A stretch of 64,000 nucleotides of DNA from Phytophthora quininea (GCA_011947345.1 JAAVTG010000845.1:248001-312000); one strand, 5' to 3'; shown: positions 47,755 through 59,469, numbered from the stretch's first letter. Numbers and translations: made by a program. The notes: generated from the letters alone by a model not told the origin.

Positions 47755-48204
47755 GTGGGAGTATTTTGTCGATCCATAACTCTGTTCACAATTAGTGTCA
47801 GCTCACGTAGAGATTTCGGATCCACCGGAGTTGTCGACGAACAGGATACTCCGACGAGTTGGGGTTTACGCATCGTCTTGCAAAGCAGTGGAAGGAACAT
47901 CGTCGCGCGAGTTGAATTCTAAAGCTTCTTGTTGGTTCTGCTACGGCTATCAGGTTTCGATGTCTTCTTGATTTGGTTTGATATTGTACGTCGGGGTTTT
48001 CGAGAGCCTTAGTGAAGTTATGAAAAGTGTAGGGCCGTATTGGGGTTTATTGGAGATGCTGGGGCCGAAAGGCCCCGACATCTCCGATCGGAACCTTTGG
48101 TTCCGACACCCCGCTATGATCAATTTTGTCAGGTAATAGCAGATCTCTAAAATTTTTGGAGTCCGAATTCTCTCCCCTTCACAAGCCAGCAAGGTCTAGC
48201 CAAG
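47755..48204. other. Leader region with two strong hairpins
   Basis: 48052-48085 forms a 15-bp near-perfect stem (13 of 15 pairs) with a GAAA loop. 48089-48105 forms a 7-bp perfect stem CGGAACC/GGTTCCG with a TTT loop. Both lie about 100-150 bases upstream of the transposase-like frame at 48205. No gene is seen. Confidence 0.6.
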
Positions 48205-51114
48205 ATGGATAGCGAAACCAAGAAGCGGACGATTCAAGACGCGATCGCAAGGAAGGCGTTCCCACCCACGGTTGACCTACCAGAAGCCAGACGCCACTGG
48301 GAAGAACTGTGTCCTTTAGGCGGCCTGTTTGATCGTCCAGTGGTTGTGTGGGTCCCCGAGTGTCTGAATCAGAACGGCAAGCCATCGTGTGTTGTGAAAA
48401 GCTGTCTCTGTACACCGAGAGTGAAAGAGTATCTTCAGCGCGTGGTGGAGGATGTTAATGGAAAGCAGGACTTACTGTACGTGAAGTATCAATGCACTGG
48501 AGCAAGTCGTTCGTGTTTTTCGACGGTCACCTACGAGTACCTACAAACGAACGTGGAGACAATTGTTCACTTCCCTTACATTTTAGGTGTTAAGACTGGT
48601 TATTCTAAGGATCTGCTCGACATGGTACACTACGGAATCATGTCCGCGAATGGACTTGCAAGTGTTGTCGCTAGTGTCAGCCGCCGTCGAACTTCGCGGT
48701 ACTACAAGTTGTATACTATTTTTTCGGAGCGGATTCGACGATTAAAAACTGTCAATCCTAGCTATAGCGCTGCATCTCCCCGTCAGTGGAGCAGTATTGC
48801 AGTGCCAATGGAGTTGTGGATAGCAAGGTGCTGACGTCGATTTGGATGGAGATGACCTCAATTTATAGTCCCCTGTGTGAATTATTGATGAAGCGGATGA
48901 AGGTGAGGAAAGTTCTCCGGATAGATCACTCAGTTAAGTTCTGCAAGCGGCTAAAGGTATGGACTGGTAGTGGGCAGCGAGAAGGTCTGCAAGATGCAAA
49001 ATTGCTACTGTTAGTTCAAAACGAAATAGGTCAAATTGTGGGGAGAAGACTGACCCGTTCGGAGAACAATGAAGAGACGAGTGCGCTGCTGGAGACGATA
49101 TCTCCCACACTGTCATCGGATCCCTCAAATGAGCTGTTTCTCGTAAGCGACAACGCGAACGCTGTTCGAGGAATGGTGTCAAACATATTTGGAAGTGCTG
49201 TCAGCATCAAGCAAGACCCGTTCCACCTGATCGAACGAATTTCGTCGAAGCTGTCGACACAAGCAAAACAGAAATGGATTAAAAAGCAGCTGCGCAGTGC
49301 CTTATACACGGTTGATCGTCAGCTGCGTCCACCCGAGGAAATGGAGGAGGAGTTTAAGCAAGTTGTCGAATCTGTTGATCTCACAGACCTCTCGTGTACA
49401 GAGGCTACTTGGAGTGGTTGCTGGAATAGCAACGCGAAGCAGATCCGAGTTGGCGACCTTTACGTCCATGATAATGACTACCGAGAATGCCGCAAAAGCC
49501 TGTACGCATTGTCGCTACCAGCCAACTTGAAGGCTTTCACTCCGCTCTTAAGAAGTTGTTGAACCGAACGATTTCCGTGGACGTGGGCTTGAGAATATTA
49601 GACATCTTCATAGTTCGCCACAACTTACGAGTTGGATCCAAGTTTGGTCGCAATCCTTCCTTCGGGGAGATTGACTTCGTCGAGCTGGCAAAAGCGGCCA
49701 TTCTTTCGCAAGGCGTTCTACCAGAATCCCCCAACTCGCATTTGTCCACCACGTCTTATCCGAGCCGCTGAAAGAACCTACGTATCGCTCAGCATCTTCT
49801 CTCGACTTCTCCTTCAGCACGTGGATGCGAATGTTTGAGACTGCTCGCGTTCAGCCAGAACGGCTGGATGAAGCTCTCGCTGCTTCACGTCGACACAGGA
49901 AAACCGTTCGTGAGCTGTTGCTGAAAAACAACACAAACAAAATTGGGCAGCGGTTAAGTAAGTCAGCATTCCTCCGGTTATTGCAACTCGAAGAGTTCGA
50001 CTACGAGTCGACAGTAGGCTTCTCCTTACATGAGTACGAGCTGCTTCGGCAAGTGAGGGACGAACAAGCACGAGAGAGCGATTCCTGGTCCACCTGTCCG
50101 CTGGTGACTACGATATTGTTCAATATCGTAGTCTTGAACGGAGTGAACAAGAGTCTTACACTACGGCGACGCAGTTATTCGACCATTTCGTCAAAGCTCC
50201 AGTCACTTTCTGCTGACACGAAAGGGAAACAGAAGCAAGAGGAGTCGTCAGCCAAATCTCGCCCGTTATTTGCGTTCAAAACTTACAAACCCACCTCCGA
50301 GTCCAGCGCGCAAGAGCAGGAACTTCAAATTGAGCTCTTCGAAGCACTGCGCAGCTCCAAGTTGTTTACAAGCCGGAAGAAGGTTTTCATGCGTGTATAC
50401 GCGTTTGCAAGTCGTGCGTGTGACGGGATCTACCCCAAAACAGACGACTATCTGGAGCGCAGATGGGGAGCGTTGAAGCGAGCTAGCAACCGAGGTGCAG
50501 CGTTGAAAATCAAATTAAAGGTATGTCCGGCCGCCCTTGCGCAGTATGCAGCACCACAACCTTTTTCAGCGGCCGTGGCAGCGACTCAATCAGCCGATTC
50601 TGCACATGGTGGCCATCCAACACTTGCAGCATCTCCAGCAGCTTCCGATTTAGCAGACTTCACATTTACAAGTCCGCAGTCGACTTCTGCAGCCACCGCC
50701 AACGACAGCAGACGGATCATTGGTTCACTCCACCAATCTAACAACGAATTGCCTCACTTGCAGCTGCTTCAATCTCCACCACCTACCAGCATAGCAGGTG
50801 ACGACCTCGCCTTCTTCAAGTCGATGGCAGACTCAATTCCGCAAGCTCCGCACAAGTGGACATACATCTACGGACTGTTTCGGCAAAAATATCCCTCTAG
50901 TAACATGACACTGAACGCGTTGCGGTGCCGGCTGAAAGAGAAAAAGCAGCGCAAGCAAAAGGCAGCGATGCCACCGATTGAAGTTCACCCTCCACCCAAG
51001 AAAATCAGGGCTACATCATGCCCAAGTTGCCAGAAGAAGAGGAAAAATGTGGAGACGGAGGCGTCAATCCTTCATGCACGCGTAGAACAAACACAGCGAG
51101 CACTAGCACATTAG
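48205..51114 (+). CDS. Unclassified DDE-like transposase protein
   Basis: Four consecutive + frames (48205-48834, 48786-49562, 49487-49771, 49825-51114) form one product of roughly 950 residues broken by single frame changes. The N-terminus has Cys pairs (KSCLCTP). The middle looks like an RNase H-fold nuclease: LRIDHSVKFCKRLKVW, then NELFLVSDNANAVRGMVSNI and the IKQDPFHLIERIS segment, followed by QLEGFHSALKKLLNRT and FIVRHNLRVGS. The C-terminus is long, Ser/Ala-rich, with a Myb-like WTYIYGLFRQKYPSSNMTL and a basic end with CPSCQKKRKN. Spacing of the acidic residues suggests an IS3EU- or KDZ-like DNA transposon, but I cannot fix the family. TIRs were not found. Confidence 0.5.
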
Positions 51115-51197
51115 ACAGATTCTTCGTGTCTGAATGAATCGCCAAAACGTACCCGTTATCGCTCGCTATGCTGGAGGCTGCTTGTAGTGGTTGTTCG

Positions 51198-51577
51198 TCA
51201 TGTGTGTCTGCGCAGTAGAGGCCCCGAGGAGGCTGTGATAAGTCGCTTCGCCTGCGCAACAGGAGTTTGGCGAAGTCGAACGTCGAGCACGCCAGTCAGC
51301 CCAAACGCGATCTGCTGGGGACGCGGGGGAAGCGGGACAAACGAACGGGACGAAGGAGGTACAGGTGGTGCCGATGGTGCTGATTGGTCGAGATGGTGGC
51401 GGGACATCCCCTGGCATTTTCGACAAACCCGTATTGGAGGGAGGTCCGCGGGTCGGCCAACGAGTTGAATGCCAAGTTTGCCAGGTTTCCTTCCACCATT
51501 GTGAGATAGCCTCCATGTTGCTCCGACAGCGCTTGCTGTGCGAATTGTTGTAGAAGTTGAAGGCGTTGAACCATCGC
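51198..51577 (-). CDS. Coding tail of an unknown protein
   Basis: From the ATG at about 51577 a GC3-rich frame encodes QRLQLLQQFAQQALSEQHGG and LANLAFNSLADPRT. With one base added in a G run near 51411 it joins a Pro/Ser-rich end finishing at 51198. Codon use and the way one added base extends the frame argue for a real gene. I recognise no domain. It lies downstream of the transposase and may be the last exon of a gene whose earlier exons are lost or unrecognised. Confidence 0.35.
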
Positions 51578-51840
51578 CAAAGGTCAATGTGCTCGCAGGG
51601 CCTCGAGACGCCATTACTCTACGCCATCGCGATGCATGAATAGCGTCTGAGAGAAAAACATCCCTTCTGAAGCTAGTTGTGTAAGACTTCGCATGATTGC
51701 TCGTTGTGAACAAGCGTGACCAGACCACTGGTGACCACAACTGAAAAACTCCATTGAAGTTGCAACACCAAGAACGAACGCAAATTGATAGAACTCTTCT
51801 TACCCCACTACAGCAGCAGCAGCACGATTCGCTGCGATCT

Positions 51841-53674
51841 TTAGCGCTGGCTGGTCTCCCAGCTCTTTGCCTGGTACACTGGCGCGTTGGACTTGGGCAA
51901 GGCCGGGTTCCCGAGAATAATGTCCGCGGCCTTCTCGGCCATCATGATCACTGGTCCGTTGAGGTTGCCGCTGACAATGTTCGGCATGATGGAAGCGTCC
52001 ACAATACGTAGGCCTTCCATGCCGTGCACGCGCGTCTCGGCGTCGACGGCCGTATTTTCGTCCACGCCCATGCGTGCCGTGCAGGACGGATGATAGACGG
52101 TGCCAGCATGTTGGCGCACCCAGGCGTCGATCTCTGCGTCGGTCTGTACGTTGTCTGTGGGCGAGACGGCATCACCACAGAACTCTTCGAAGGCCTTCTG
52201 CTTGAAGATCTCGCGCGTGAGCTTCACACCGTTGCGGATGTCGGCAATATCCTCCGGTGTGTCCAGGTAATTCGGCTCGATGATGGGGTGGTCACGCGGG
52301 TTCTTGCTGCGGAGCTTGACATATCCGCGGCTGGTGGCTCGCATCGTTGAGCAGTGACCCGTCATAACGTGGCCGGCGCGGACGTGGAGTCCTTCGTCGA
52401 TCGATCCGGGCAGGAAGTGATACTGCAGGTCCGGATGACGCTTGCCCGGAGCCCTGCAATGTAAAGCGAAAAATGCAACGCGTGTGAGTACAAAGGCAGC
52501 CAATGGGCTGAAGCAAATACAAACCAGACTTACGTTCGGATGAAGCCCCAGCTTCGATCTGCGAGGACGACCCGGGACCAGTCTGCGATGTCAGCCACTC
52601 GAGGGCAATCATGGCCATCTTGTGCGGGAACCGCCATGTGGCGTTGTACAGCGTAATGGGCTTCTTGCATTGGAAGTGCAGGTACGTTCCCAAGTGGTCC
52701 TCCATGTTCTTGCCGATGGCCGGCAGGTGGTGCACGAGCGGGATCCCCATTGCTTTCAAGTGCTCGGCGTCCCCAACGCCGGACAACATGAGCAGTTGCG
52801 GCGTATTGATGGCTCCACTGGAAAGAATGAGCTCCTTCGCCGTGCGGATTTGAGACACTGACTTGGTCTTGCTGTCTTCCACCTCGATGCCCACGGCCTT
52901 CTTGCCTTTGAAGATGACCTTGTTCACGAACGTGTCGGTGACGACTGTCAGGTTCTTGCGGCCCATGACAGGGTGGAGGTATCCCGCCGCGGCGTTCCAG
53001 CGCTTGCCGTTGTGGATCGTCATATCCATCCAGCCCAAGCCTTCCTGCTGGTATCCGTTCATGTCCACCGCCTCCGGGTACCCAGCTTGCACGCCTGCAT
53101 CGATGAACGCCTGGAAGAGTGGCTGGGCTTTCGCCTGGGTCTTTCGGGTGACGTGCATGGGGCCGTTGCCGCCGCGGTATTCGTCTTCGCCGAGGTCGTG
53201 AGTGGTAGACTTCTTGAAATACGGCAGGCAGTCAGCGTAGCTCCAGCCCTTGGCACCGCTCGCCTCCCAGTCGTCGTAGTCGTATGCGTGGCCGCGGTTG
53301 TACACCATGGCGTTGATGGAGGACGAACCGCCGAGCACGCGTCCGCGAGGCCACGGGATCTGGCGCCCGTCGAGGTTCTTTTGCGGCTCCGTGAAGTAGT
53401 TCCAGTTGTAGCGGTCGTCCGCGAGGTTGTAGGCGAGTGCAGCAGGCATGTGAATGCGCACGGAGTCCCATTTGCCGACGTCGCTGGGCCCAGACTCCAC
53501 GAGCAGCACCTTGTTGCTGGGGTCGGCACTCAGTCGGTTGGCGAGGACGCAGCCGGCAGAGCCACCGCCGACAACGACGTAGTCGTATTCCCCAGTTGCC
53601 GACGAGAAGCTGAGTGCGCGAGTGACCGAAGGTCGAAACACACCGTGGCGAATCGTCGAGCGGTGGAGCATCAT
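51841..53674 (-). CDS. GMC oxidoreductase (choline dehydrogenase-like) 2
   Basis: Paralogue of the gene at 4946-6757, similar along its length. The ATG pair at 53674 opens MMLHRSTIRHGVFRPSVTR, a likely mitochondrial leader, then VVVGGGSAGCVLANRL. GMC signatures WPRGRVLGGSSSINAMV and SSGAINTPQLLMLSGVG, the catalytic YHPSCTARMG and NLNGPVIMMAEKAAD are intact. The 80-nt intron (52454-52533, GTAAGT..TTGCAG) splits the FIR-T/APGKR region, whereas gene 1 has none there and has its intron at NATW. One G is missing in a run at 52546-52549. An upstream open frame to 53821 lacks an ATG in phase, so 53674 is chosen. Alcohol substrate not determinable. Confidence 0.9.
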
Positions 53675-54211
53675 CGGGGAAGACAGACCGGTTGGAGACG
53701 TGGAGGAGGTAGCAAAAGCGGAAATGAACAGCGGAGATGTCGACCCGCGGAGAACACCGCGGGGTTTCCGCCCGAGGCGGTAGTGCAACTTGCCAGCCCT
53801 TGCGATTTGAGGCCATGCCACGCACGAGCTTCAGAAGCGGTTGCGGTTTGAGTGGAATTGCACGTCATTTACATGTAGCTCGCGCGCGCAGCCGCAAACA
53901 GAGGGCATTGCCACCCCCAATTCCAGTGTGTACACATGTACGAACCGCTTGTAGGCAGCCGAAGACAACACGCACGTTGGGGAACCAGTGCTGCCTGCTT
54001 ACCACTACTTTGAAAGTCAAACTTCAACTACAGCAATGTTTTGTAAAACGATTGTGCCGAGCTCATCTCCGGCGGGCGTTTTCAATTGCTACGTGTGCAA
54101 GCATCCAGTTCCGCCTTGGCAATGCGTCGGAGTCACTTGCACAGACCCAACCATCGCTGCATTGGTCTTTCACACCGAAGCCGTCATTACCTTACTTGTC
54201 ACCTATGGCGG
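53675..54211. other. Intergenic between GMC 2 and calnexin
   Basis: Upstream region of the GMC gene and downstream region of calnexin. Open frames here on the + strand are antisense shadows. Nothing else seen. Confidence 0.4.
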
Positions 54212-55874
54212 CTAGTCGTCCTTGACGATAGGCGCCTTCTTGCGCTGCCGAACCTTACGCTCCTTGTCATCGTTATCCACCGCCTTGGCGTCGCCTTCCT
54301 CACCTTCATCCTCCGCGTCGCTGTCTTCCTTCTTGGTATCTTCCAGCTCAGACACCTTCGATCCGCAGCACATCAAGAAGAGAGCCACCGTCACCAAGAC
54401 CGACACACCAACAACGGCTCCAATTGCAATCGTCGGGTTCTCGTTGGCGTACACGGCAAAGTCTTCGGCCAGAGTGTTCAGCGTCTTCATGAGGCCGCCC
54501 TCATCGTCCTTCTTGCTCGCTTTCTTTGCCTTCGCGTTAATCTCCTCTTCCACTGCGTGTTTCGGCGCCCACGTCAGTTTGGCAAACTCCTGCGCCTTCT
54601 TCAGGTCGTTGCCCAGCCAAAAGTTGTCGAATGCGATGCCTTCCGTCATGGTCCACACCTCGACAGCCAGGGCGCCGATGGGGTCCATGCGAGCTGGGTG
54701 TTCGTCCTCAAAGAAGGTCGGGTTCGGGATCTTGCGCGGCTTCCACTCACCTTTGTATGCTGGGTTGGGGATGTACGGAGGATAGAACTTGCCTCGGTAG
54801 GCCGGGTTAACTTTGGTGGGGCGCTTCCACTCGCCGCAGCCAGACGCCTCAGCGCACTTGGGGTTGAAAATCTGCGGCACGACAAACTCACCGTCGTCCT
54901 CGTCGTCCCAGTCCTCGGGCTTGGTCACGTCTGGGTCATCGATCATGGCCGGCTCGTCATCCAGCCAGTCGTCAGGCTTGACCGCGTCCTCGTCCAGGAT
55001 GCGGGCGGGCGCATCGTCATCCCAGTCGTCAGGCTTGACGGCGTTCGGATCGCGGATCTTCTTGTCGTCCACCCAGTCCTCGGGCTTCTTGTCCTCTGGG
55101 TCGTCGATCTCCTTCTCCGGGATGACCGCCGGCAAAAAGCCGTCGAAGAAGCTGCCGCTCTTGACCGATTTTTGGTCCACAAACACCTCGAACGTGTTAT
55201 CATCGCGGATCACGGCCGTGTAGAGGTGCGAATCCTTGTCGTTCTTGATGCGCGGCGCTTCCATCATGTGCTTCTCCTCGTACTTGTTCGTCACTGGGTT
55301 CCGGTGCTGGAAGATGAGGTGCACCTTGTCGCTGCTGCCGCACTTGTCGGGGCCGAACATGAGCACGAACGGAGACGAGTCGCTGAAGGCCAAAACGTCC
55401 TGGCCATCTCGCTCCTGACGCAGCAGCTTCACGTAGGCGCCGCCGCAGTCCAGACCCTTCTGCAGCTTCACCTCGTACTGCACGACCAGTTCCTTTCTGC
55501 CGGCACTGCCGTCCACCACCAGCGGCTCGCCCAGCGTCGCGCCTAGTCCGTAGTGCCTCGCCTGCTTCTGCAGCACCAGACCGCGGTCAGGGCCCAAGCC
55601 CCCCGCTCAGCGTCACCTCGCCCACCGCGACTTCCTGCGCCGCGTACTTTTCGTTCGAGCTCTTGAACCAGCGGGAGCCGTCGAAGAGGTCGCCAGAGCC
55701 CTCGAAGGTCTCGGCAAAGATCGCGCTCTCGGCGAGGGCCTCGATCTGCTGCAGACGCTGCGCCTTCGCCTGAGCAGCAGCGTCTTCTTCGTGTGCAGAG
55801 GCGCGATCCTCGTTGGCTAGCGCTAGTGGCGCCAGTAGCGCCATCAGCAGCCCCACGACCGTCCTGATCTTCAT
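54212..55874 (-). CDS. CNX: Calnexin, ER membrane lectin chaperone
   Basis: Retains and folds monoglucosylated glycoproteins in the endoplasmic reticulum. The ATG at 55874 gives a signal peptide (MKIRTVVGLLMALLAPLALA). The lectin domain follows (GGAYVKLL; FMFGPDKCGS-type segment; LIFQHRN). The P domain has four acidic motif-1 repeats (KPEDWVDD, KPDDWDDD, KPDDWLDD, KPEDWDDE) and motif-2 repeats (GEWKRPTKVNPAYRGKF; YKGEWKPRKIPNP). A membrane segment (IAIGAVVGVSVLVTVALFLM) precedes an acidic cytosolic tail ending in a basic cluster. The frame carries one extra G in the G run at 55599-55604 (C on the + strand); removing it gives a continuous protein. No intron. Divergent from PSMB4. Confidence 0.93.
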
Positions 55875-56073
55875 CGTCGGTAGCGTCCGAGTCGCAGAAT
55901 GGCAACGTGGCAGTATCAGTCCACAATGAGTAGGCTAGAATAGCACCACTTATTGTGGTCATACCCTTTCGAAAAACGATAACGTACACGTTATCGTCTT
56001 TCACGGGAACTTGCATTCCACAACAAGATCGCTTGCAAGGGGAAGAAGAGCTCGAGGAAGGCGGACGCACAGC
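55875..56073. promoter_or_regulatory. Divergent promoter of calnexin and PSMB4
   Basis: 199 bases between the two ATGs. It holds a perfect 9-bp inverted repeat CGATAACGT-AC-ACGTTATCG at 55977-55996, and CCACAAT (55921-55927) facing ATTGTGG (55952-55958). The initiator-like GCATTCCACAAC at about 56013 fits the PSMB4 side; a TCATTGTGG-type sequence fits the calnexin side. Whether the palindrome binds a factor is unknown. Confidence 0.5.
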
Positions 56074-56768
56074 ATGGACAGCAGGCAGCGCACGCAGTCG
56101 CCCATCGTCACGGGCACATCGGTGATCGCGCTCAAGTTCAGGGGTGGCGTCCTAATGGCGGCCGACACGCTGGGCTCCTACGGCTCGCTGGCGCGCTTCA
56201 CGGACCAGCGCCGGCTGGCGGCCGTGCACGACACGACGCTGCTGGGCGCGGGCGGCGACTTCAGCGACTTTCAGTTCATCAAGGACAAGCTGGGGAGCTG
56301 GAGGTGTACGACTTCAACCAGGACGACGGGTGCGACGTGACGGCGCCCGAGATCTACCACTACCTGCAGCGCCTGCTCTACCACCGCCGCAACAAGTTCG
56401 ACCCGCTCTGGAACACGGTGGTGGTGGGCGGCCTGCACCCGGAGACCAAGCAGCCCTTCCTGGGGCAGGTCAACATGATCGGCCTGGCCTTCGAGGGAGA
56501 CTTTATCGCCACGGGCTTCGGCCACCACCTAGGTATGCCGCTGCTGCGCAAGCACTGGAAGCCCGACATGGAGGAGAGCGAGGCGCGCCAGCTGCTGGAG
56601 GAGTGCATGCGCGTGTGCTACTACCGCGACTGCCGCACGATCAACCGCGTGCAGTTCGCCAAGGTCTCGGCGGACGGAGTGACCATCCCGGAGCCGGTCA
56701 AGATGGACACCAAGTGGGACTACTCGCTGTTTGTCAAGACTAAGTCGGAGACCGGCAGCTCTTGGTAA
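56074..56768 (+). CDS. PSMB4: 20S proteasome subunit beta-4
   Basis: Non-catalytic beta subunit of the 20S proteasome core. The ATG at 56074 gives a short N-terminus, then [29 protein letters not shown], the conserved beta-ring start with TGTSV. The rest includes [20 protein letters not shown] and [18 protein letters not shown], and ends in the C-terminal arm before TAA at 56766. Length about 230 residues. One G is missing in the run at 56292-56295; with it the two halves join exactly. No intron. Confidence 0.93.
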
Positions 56769-56954
56769 AAGGAAAACCGCACCAGCAGACACTCGGGGGC
56801 TGCGAATGATTAAACTGGGGAGGTAGGTAGCGAACGTTTGACAAGGAAACACTCGAGACGAAATGCAGACCTCCGAGCGAAATCCAACGGAAAATGTATC
56901 TGCAAAGCTGCATTGTTCCCCACCGCTCTCTAGCATTTCGCCCCTGGGCTTTTT

Positions 56955-57490
56955 CTAATCCCTGCGTCGGCGCTTTGATCGGTGGCGTCTCCTAGAGCTG
57001 CGGTCACTGCTCGATGACGAAGAGCTATCGCTTTCGCTGCTTGACGACTGGGAGCTGGATGAAGAAGACCCAGCTGAGCTGTCGCTCGAGGATCCCGACG
57101 ACGAGTCCGAGTCGGAGTTGCTCGAGTCGGAAGAGTCCGAATCACTGCTGCTGTTGCTGCTCACGCTTCGACGTCGCTTGCGTCGTTTCCTGTCCCTGGA
57201 GCTCGCCTTCTTCTTGCCTGTACTCTTGCGGCCCTTGTCCTTGCGCTTGAGCTGCTTGGATGGATCAACTTGTGCCGCTGCCTCCTCCTCCTGCAGCTCC
57301 GGGGTTTGTCCTTATTGAACGGTTGGCGCAGCTTTGGATTCTTGAATTGCTGAGACCGCGACGGCCGCTGAAGGTAAACTCGCTCGTTGTTGCATTCGTA
57401 AGTCCAGTGTCCAGGCTTGAGGCACTTCTGGCACAGAGCGGCAGCGCTCGTGGCCTTGTTCGCTCCGACTCCGCGGCGGTGCACGCTCAT
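56955..57490 (-). CDS. ZCCHC10-like zinc-knuckle protein with SR tail
   Basis: The ATG at 57490 (MSVHRRGVG) leads into a single knuckle CQKCLKPGHWTYEC, followed by NNERVYLQRPSRSQQFKNP and then Glu/Lys-rich and basic segments. It ends in a long Ser/Asp-rich tail and an Arg-rich end, with TAG at 56955. Knuckle followed by an SR-type tail is the layout of ZCCHC10, linked to RNA processing. One C is missing in the run at 57301-57304 (G on the + strand). Exact orthology to ZCCHC10 is likely but not proven. Confidence 0.75.
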
Positions 57491-57605
57491 CGACACCAGC
57501 AATGAACTGGAGTGGTGTCGCTCCGAGCCGAAGAATCGCTGTGTGGTTGGCTGAGAGCGCCAGTATACTGATTTAAAATATGCTTAAAAACATGTTGCTG
57601 GTGTG

Positions 57606-59469
57606 TTAGTGCTCGGCGCTGCCCCTTGTCGTCGCGCGCAGCCTGCTGATGGGCTGCACCTTCGCCGTGGACTTGACATGGCCGCGCCTTTTGCGCTGGC
57701 GGGTCAACGGAGACGGTGCGACTGGCGGTGTGGACGGCTGCGCGTCTCCTGCGGCCGCAATGAACTGGTCCGTGGTCAGCTCCACGGCAGTGGAGGCCTC
57801 CGCCGTCTCCATCACGCGGGCGGCCACGTCTCTCCATCGCACGCGAACCAGAGCGAACGAGTAGCAGCCCACCTTGAAGAGCTCCATGACCAGAACGCCC
57901 ACCCAGAGTGCCTGGAAGCCGTAGCCCAAAGTGACGCCTGCAACAATCAGGAGATCAGGGCGGGCACGAGAGACGACAGACAAGAAGACGCACCGCCAAT
58001 GTAGGCAACAGGCAGATTGATCAACCACGTTGCGACGGCGGTGGTCCAAAAGACCGTGTGGACTTGGCTGCAGGTATGTCAGCAAGTTGTTCGAGGTGAG
58101 CGCAGAGTTCAAAGAGAGCCAAAGAAGAATACGAACCTCATCCCGGTGAGCGCCCCTGCGCCAAGAACCTCCACGGCTTCGAAAATGCATGCGACGAGGA
58201 AGACGGGCAAGACGAGCTTGCAGGTGGTGAGGAGATCCTGATCGGTTGTGTAGAGCGCAATAATGTGCTGGTCCATGACGCTGGTGACGACAGCAATCAG
58301 AGCCACCACGACTCCAGTGCACAGGAAGCCCAGCGCAGTGATGCGGCGAGCCAGATCGGGTTTGCCTGCACCGAGGTAGTTGGCCACGCGAGCCTGCGTG
58401 GCACAGCCATAGCCCCAGAAGAGCGCCCATAGAAGCCCCCACAGTCCTGAAATGACGGCGTTGGCGGCAACAACGCGGGCACCAAGCCTAGCTGCCACCA
58501 TCGCTACTAGCGCACTGGCCATGTTGGAAACAAAGCTGTTGCTGGAGATGGGGCCAGCTACTCGGACGAAAACCCGAAGGCGATTCCACGTTAGCGCTCG
58601 GAAATCCCAGCCAAACCAAGCTCGGCAGTGATATCCTTTCAGCAAGATGGCATAGCAAAGAGCGCGATCGGCTGGAACCAACACGCAACGACGGTGGCCA
58701 GCGGCGATCCGATAAAACCCAGTCCTTCCCATGACCCCACTCCATAAATGAGGACGTAGTTGCTGCCGGCCGCTACGAATATGGAGACAAGGCCAACCAC
58801 GGTTGTGGGGAGCAAAATCCCAATGGACTGCAAGTATTGCCTGCCAAAAACACCAATGCGACGAAACAGCATTAGAAGGAAAGAAAATATCGCCTGATAA
58901 CCTCCTCGTCGAAGCAAACCTGAGGCAGCAATACGCCAGAGAGGGAAAGATGGAGCCGATGAGAACTCTCGAAAAGGCGGTCGCAAGCGCAATCACCTCC
59001 TGGTCGTCCGTGGAGTATGCGAGGGCATAGCCAACGCACCAGTACCAAATCGCAACCGGCAAGGAGAGCACCGTCGTGATTACGAGCCCAAATTGCAGCC
59101 AGATCGCGGTAAGCTCTCGATTGCCTGCTCCCCATGATTGACCGCATAACTGTGGAGGCAGCAACGACCGGGTTTTGTGAATTTTCGTGTGAACCAGTTT
59201 TCGTGGTGTCAAAAGCGTACCGTATTGAGTGCCGAGGCAGCAGCCCACACGGAGTAAAGAGCTGGACCCGTCCACAGTTGAGCGAGGGAAGCTGCAGCAA
59301 GCTCTTTAACACCAAGGTGGCCCAGGAAGATCAAGTCGATGGAGGTGAGAGTTGCCCGCGCTAATGTTGAGACGCTCACTTGGACGGCCATCGACGAGAG
59401 ATCGAGGAAGTCATTCCAGGCCGGCGGCTGCGTCGGCGACAATTTCTTCAGCAGCGGACTGGTCTCCAT
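57606..59469 (-). CDS. MATE-family efflux transporter
   Basis: Multi-pass membrane transporter that exports organic cations or drugs by proton or sodium antiport. Five exons: 59221-59469, 58920-59149, 58840-58137, 58067-57994 and 57937-57606, all GT-AG with kept phase. Exon 1 has the N-terminal MATE segment (MAVQVSVSTLARATLTSIDL; AAASLAQLWTGPALYSVWAA). Exon 2 has CGQSWGAGNRELTAIWLQ, the family signature following the first helices. Exon 3 holds several helices and the second-lobe pattern QARVANYLGAGKPDLARR. The C-terminus is hydrophilic and basic. One T is missing near 58657-58659 (A on the + strand). Divergent from the CBS-protein gene, whose ATG is 73 bases away. Substrate unknown. Confidence 0.88.

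Noticed and set aside
52973..53851. Plus-strand open frame of 292 codons over GMC 2
   Set aside because: Antisense shadow of a conserved oxidoreductase. Valine- and arginine-rich translation without motifs.
54086..55546. Very long plus-strand open frame of 486 codons
   Set aside because: It lies antisense to calnexin and arises from the GC-rich codon use of that gene. It has no domain and the calnexin strand is clearly coding.
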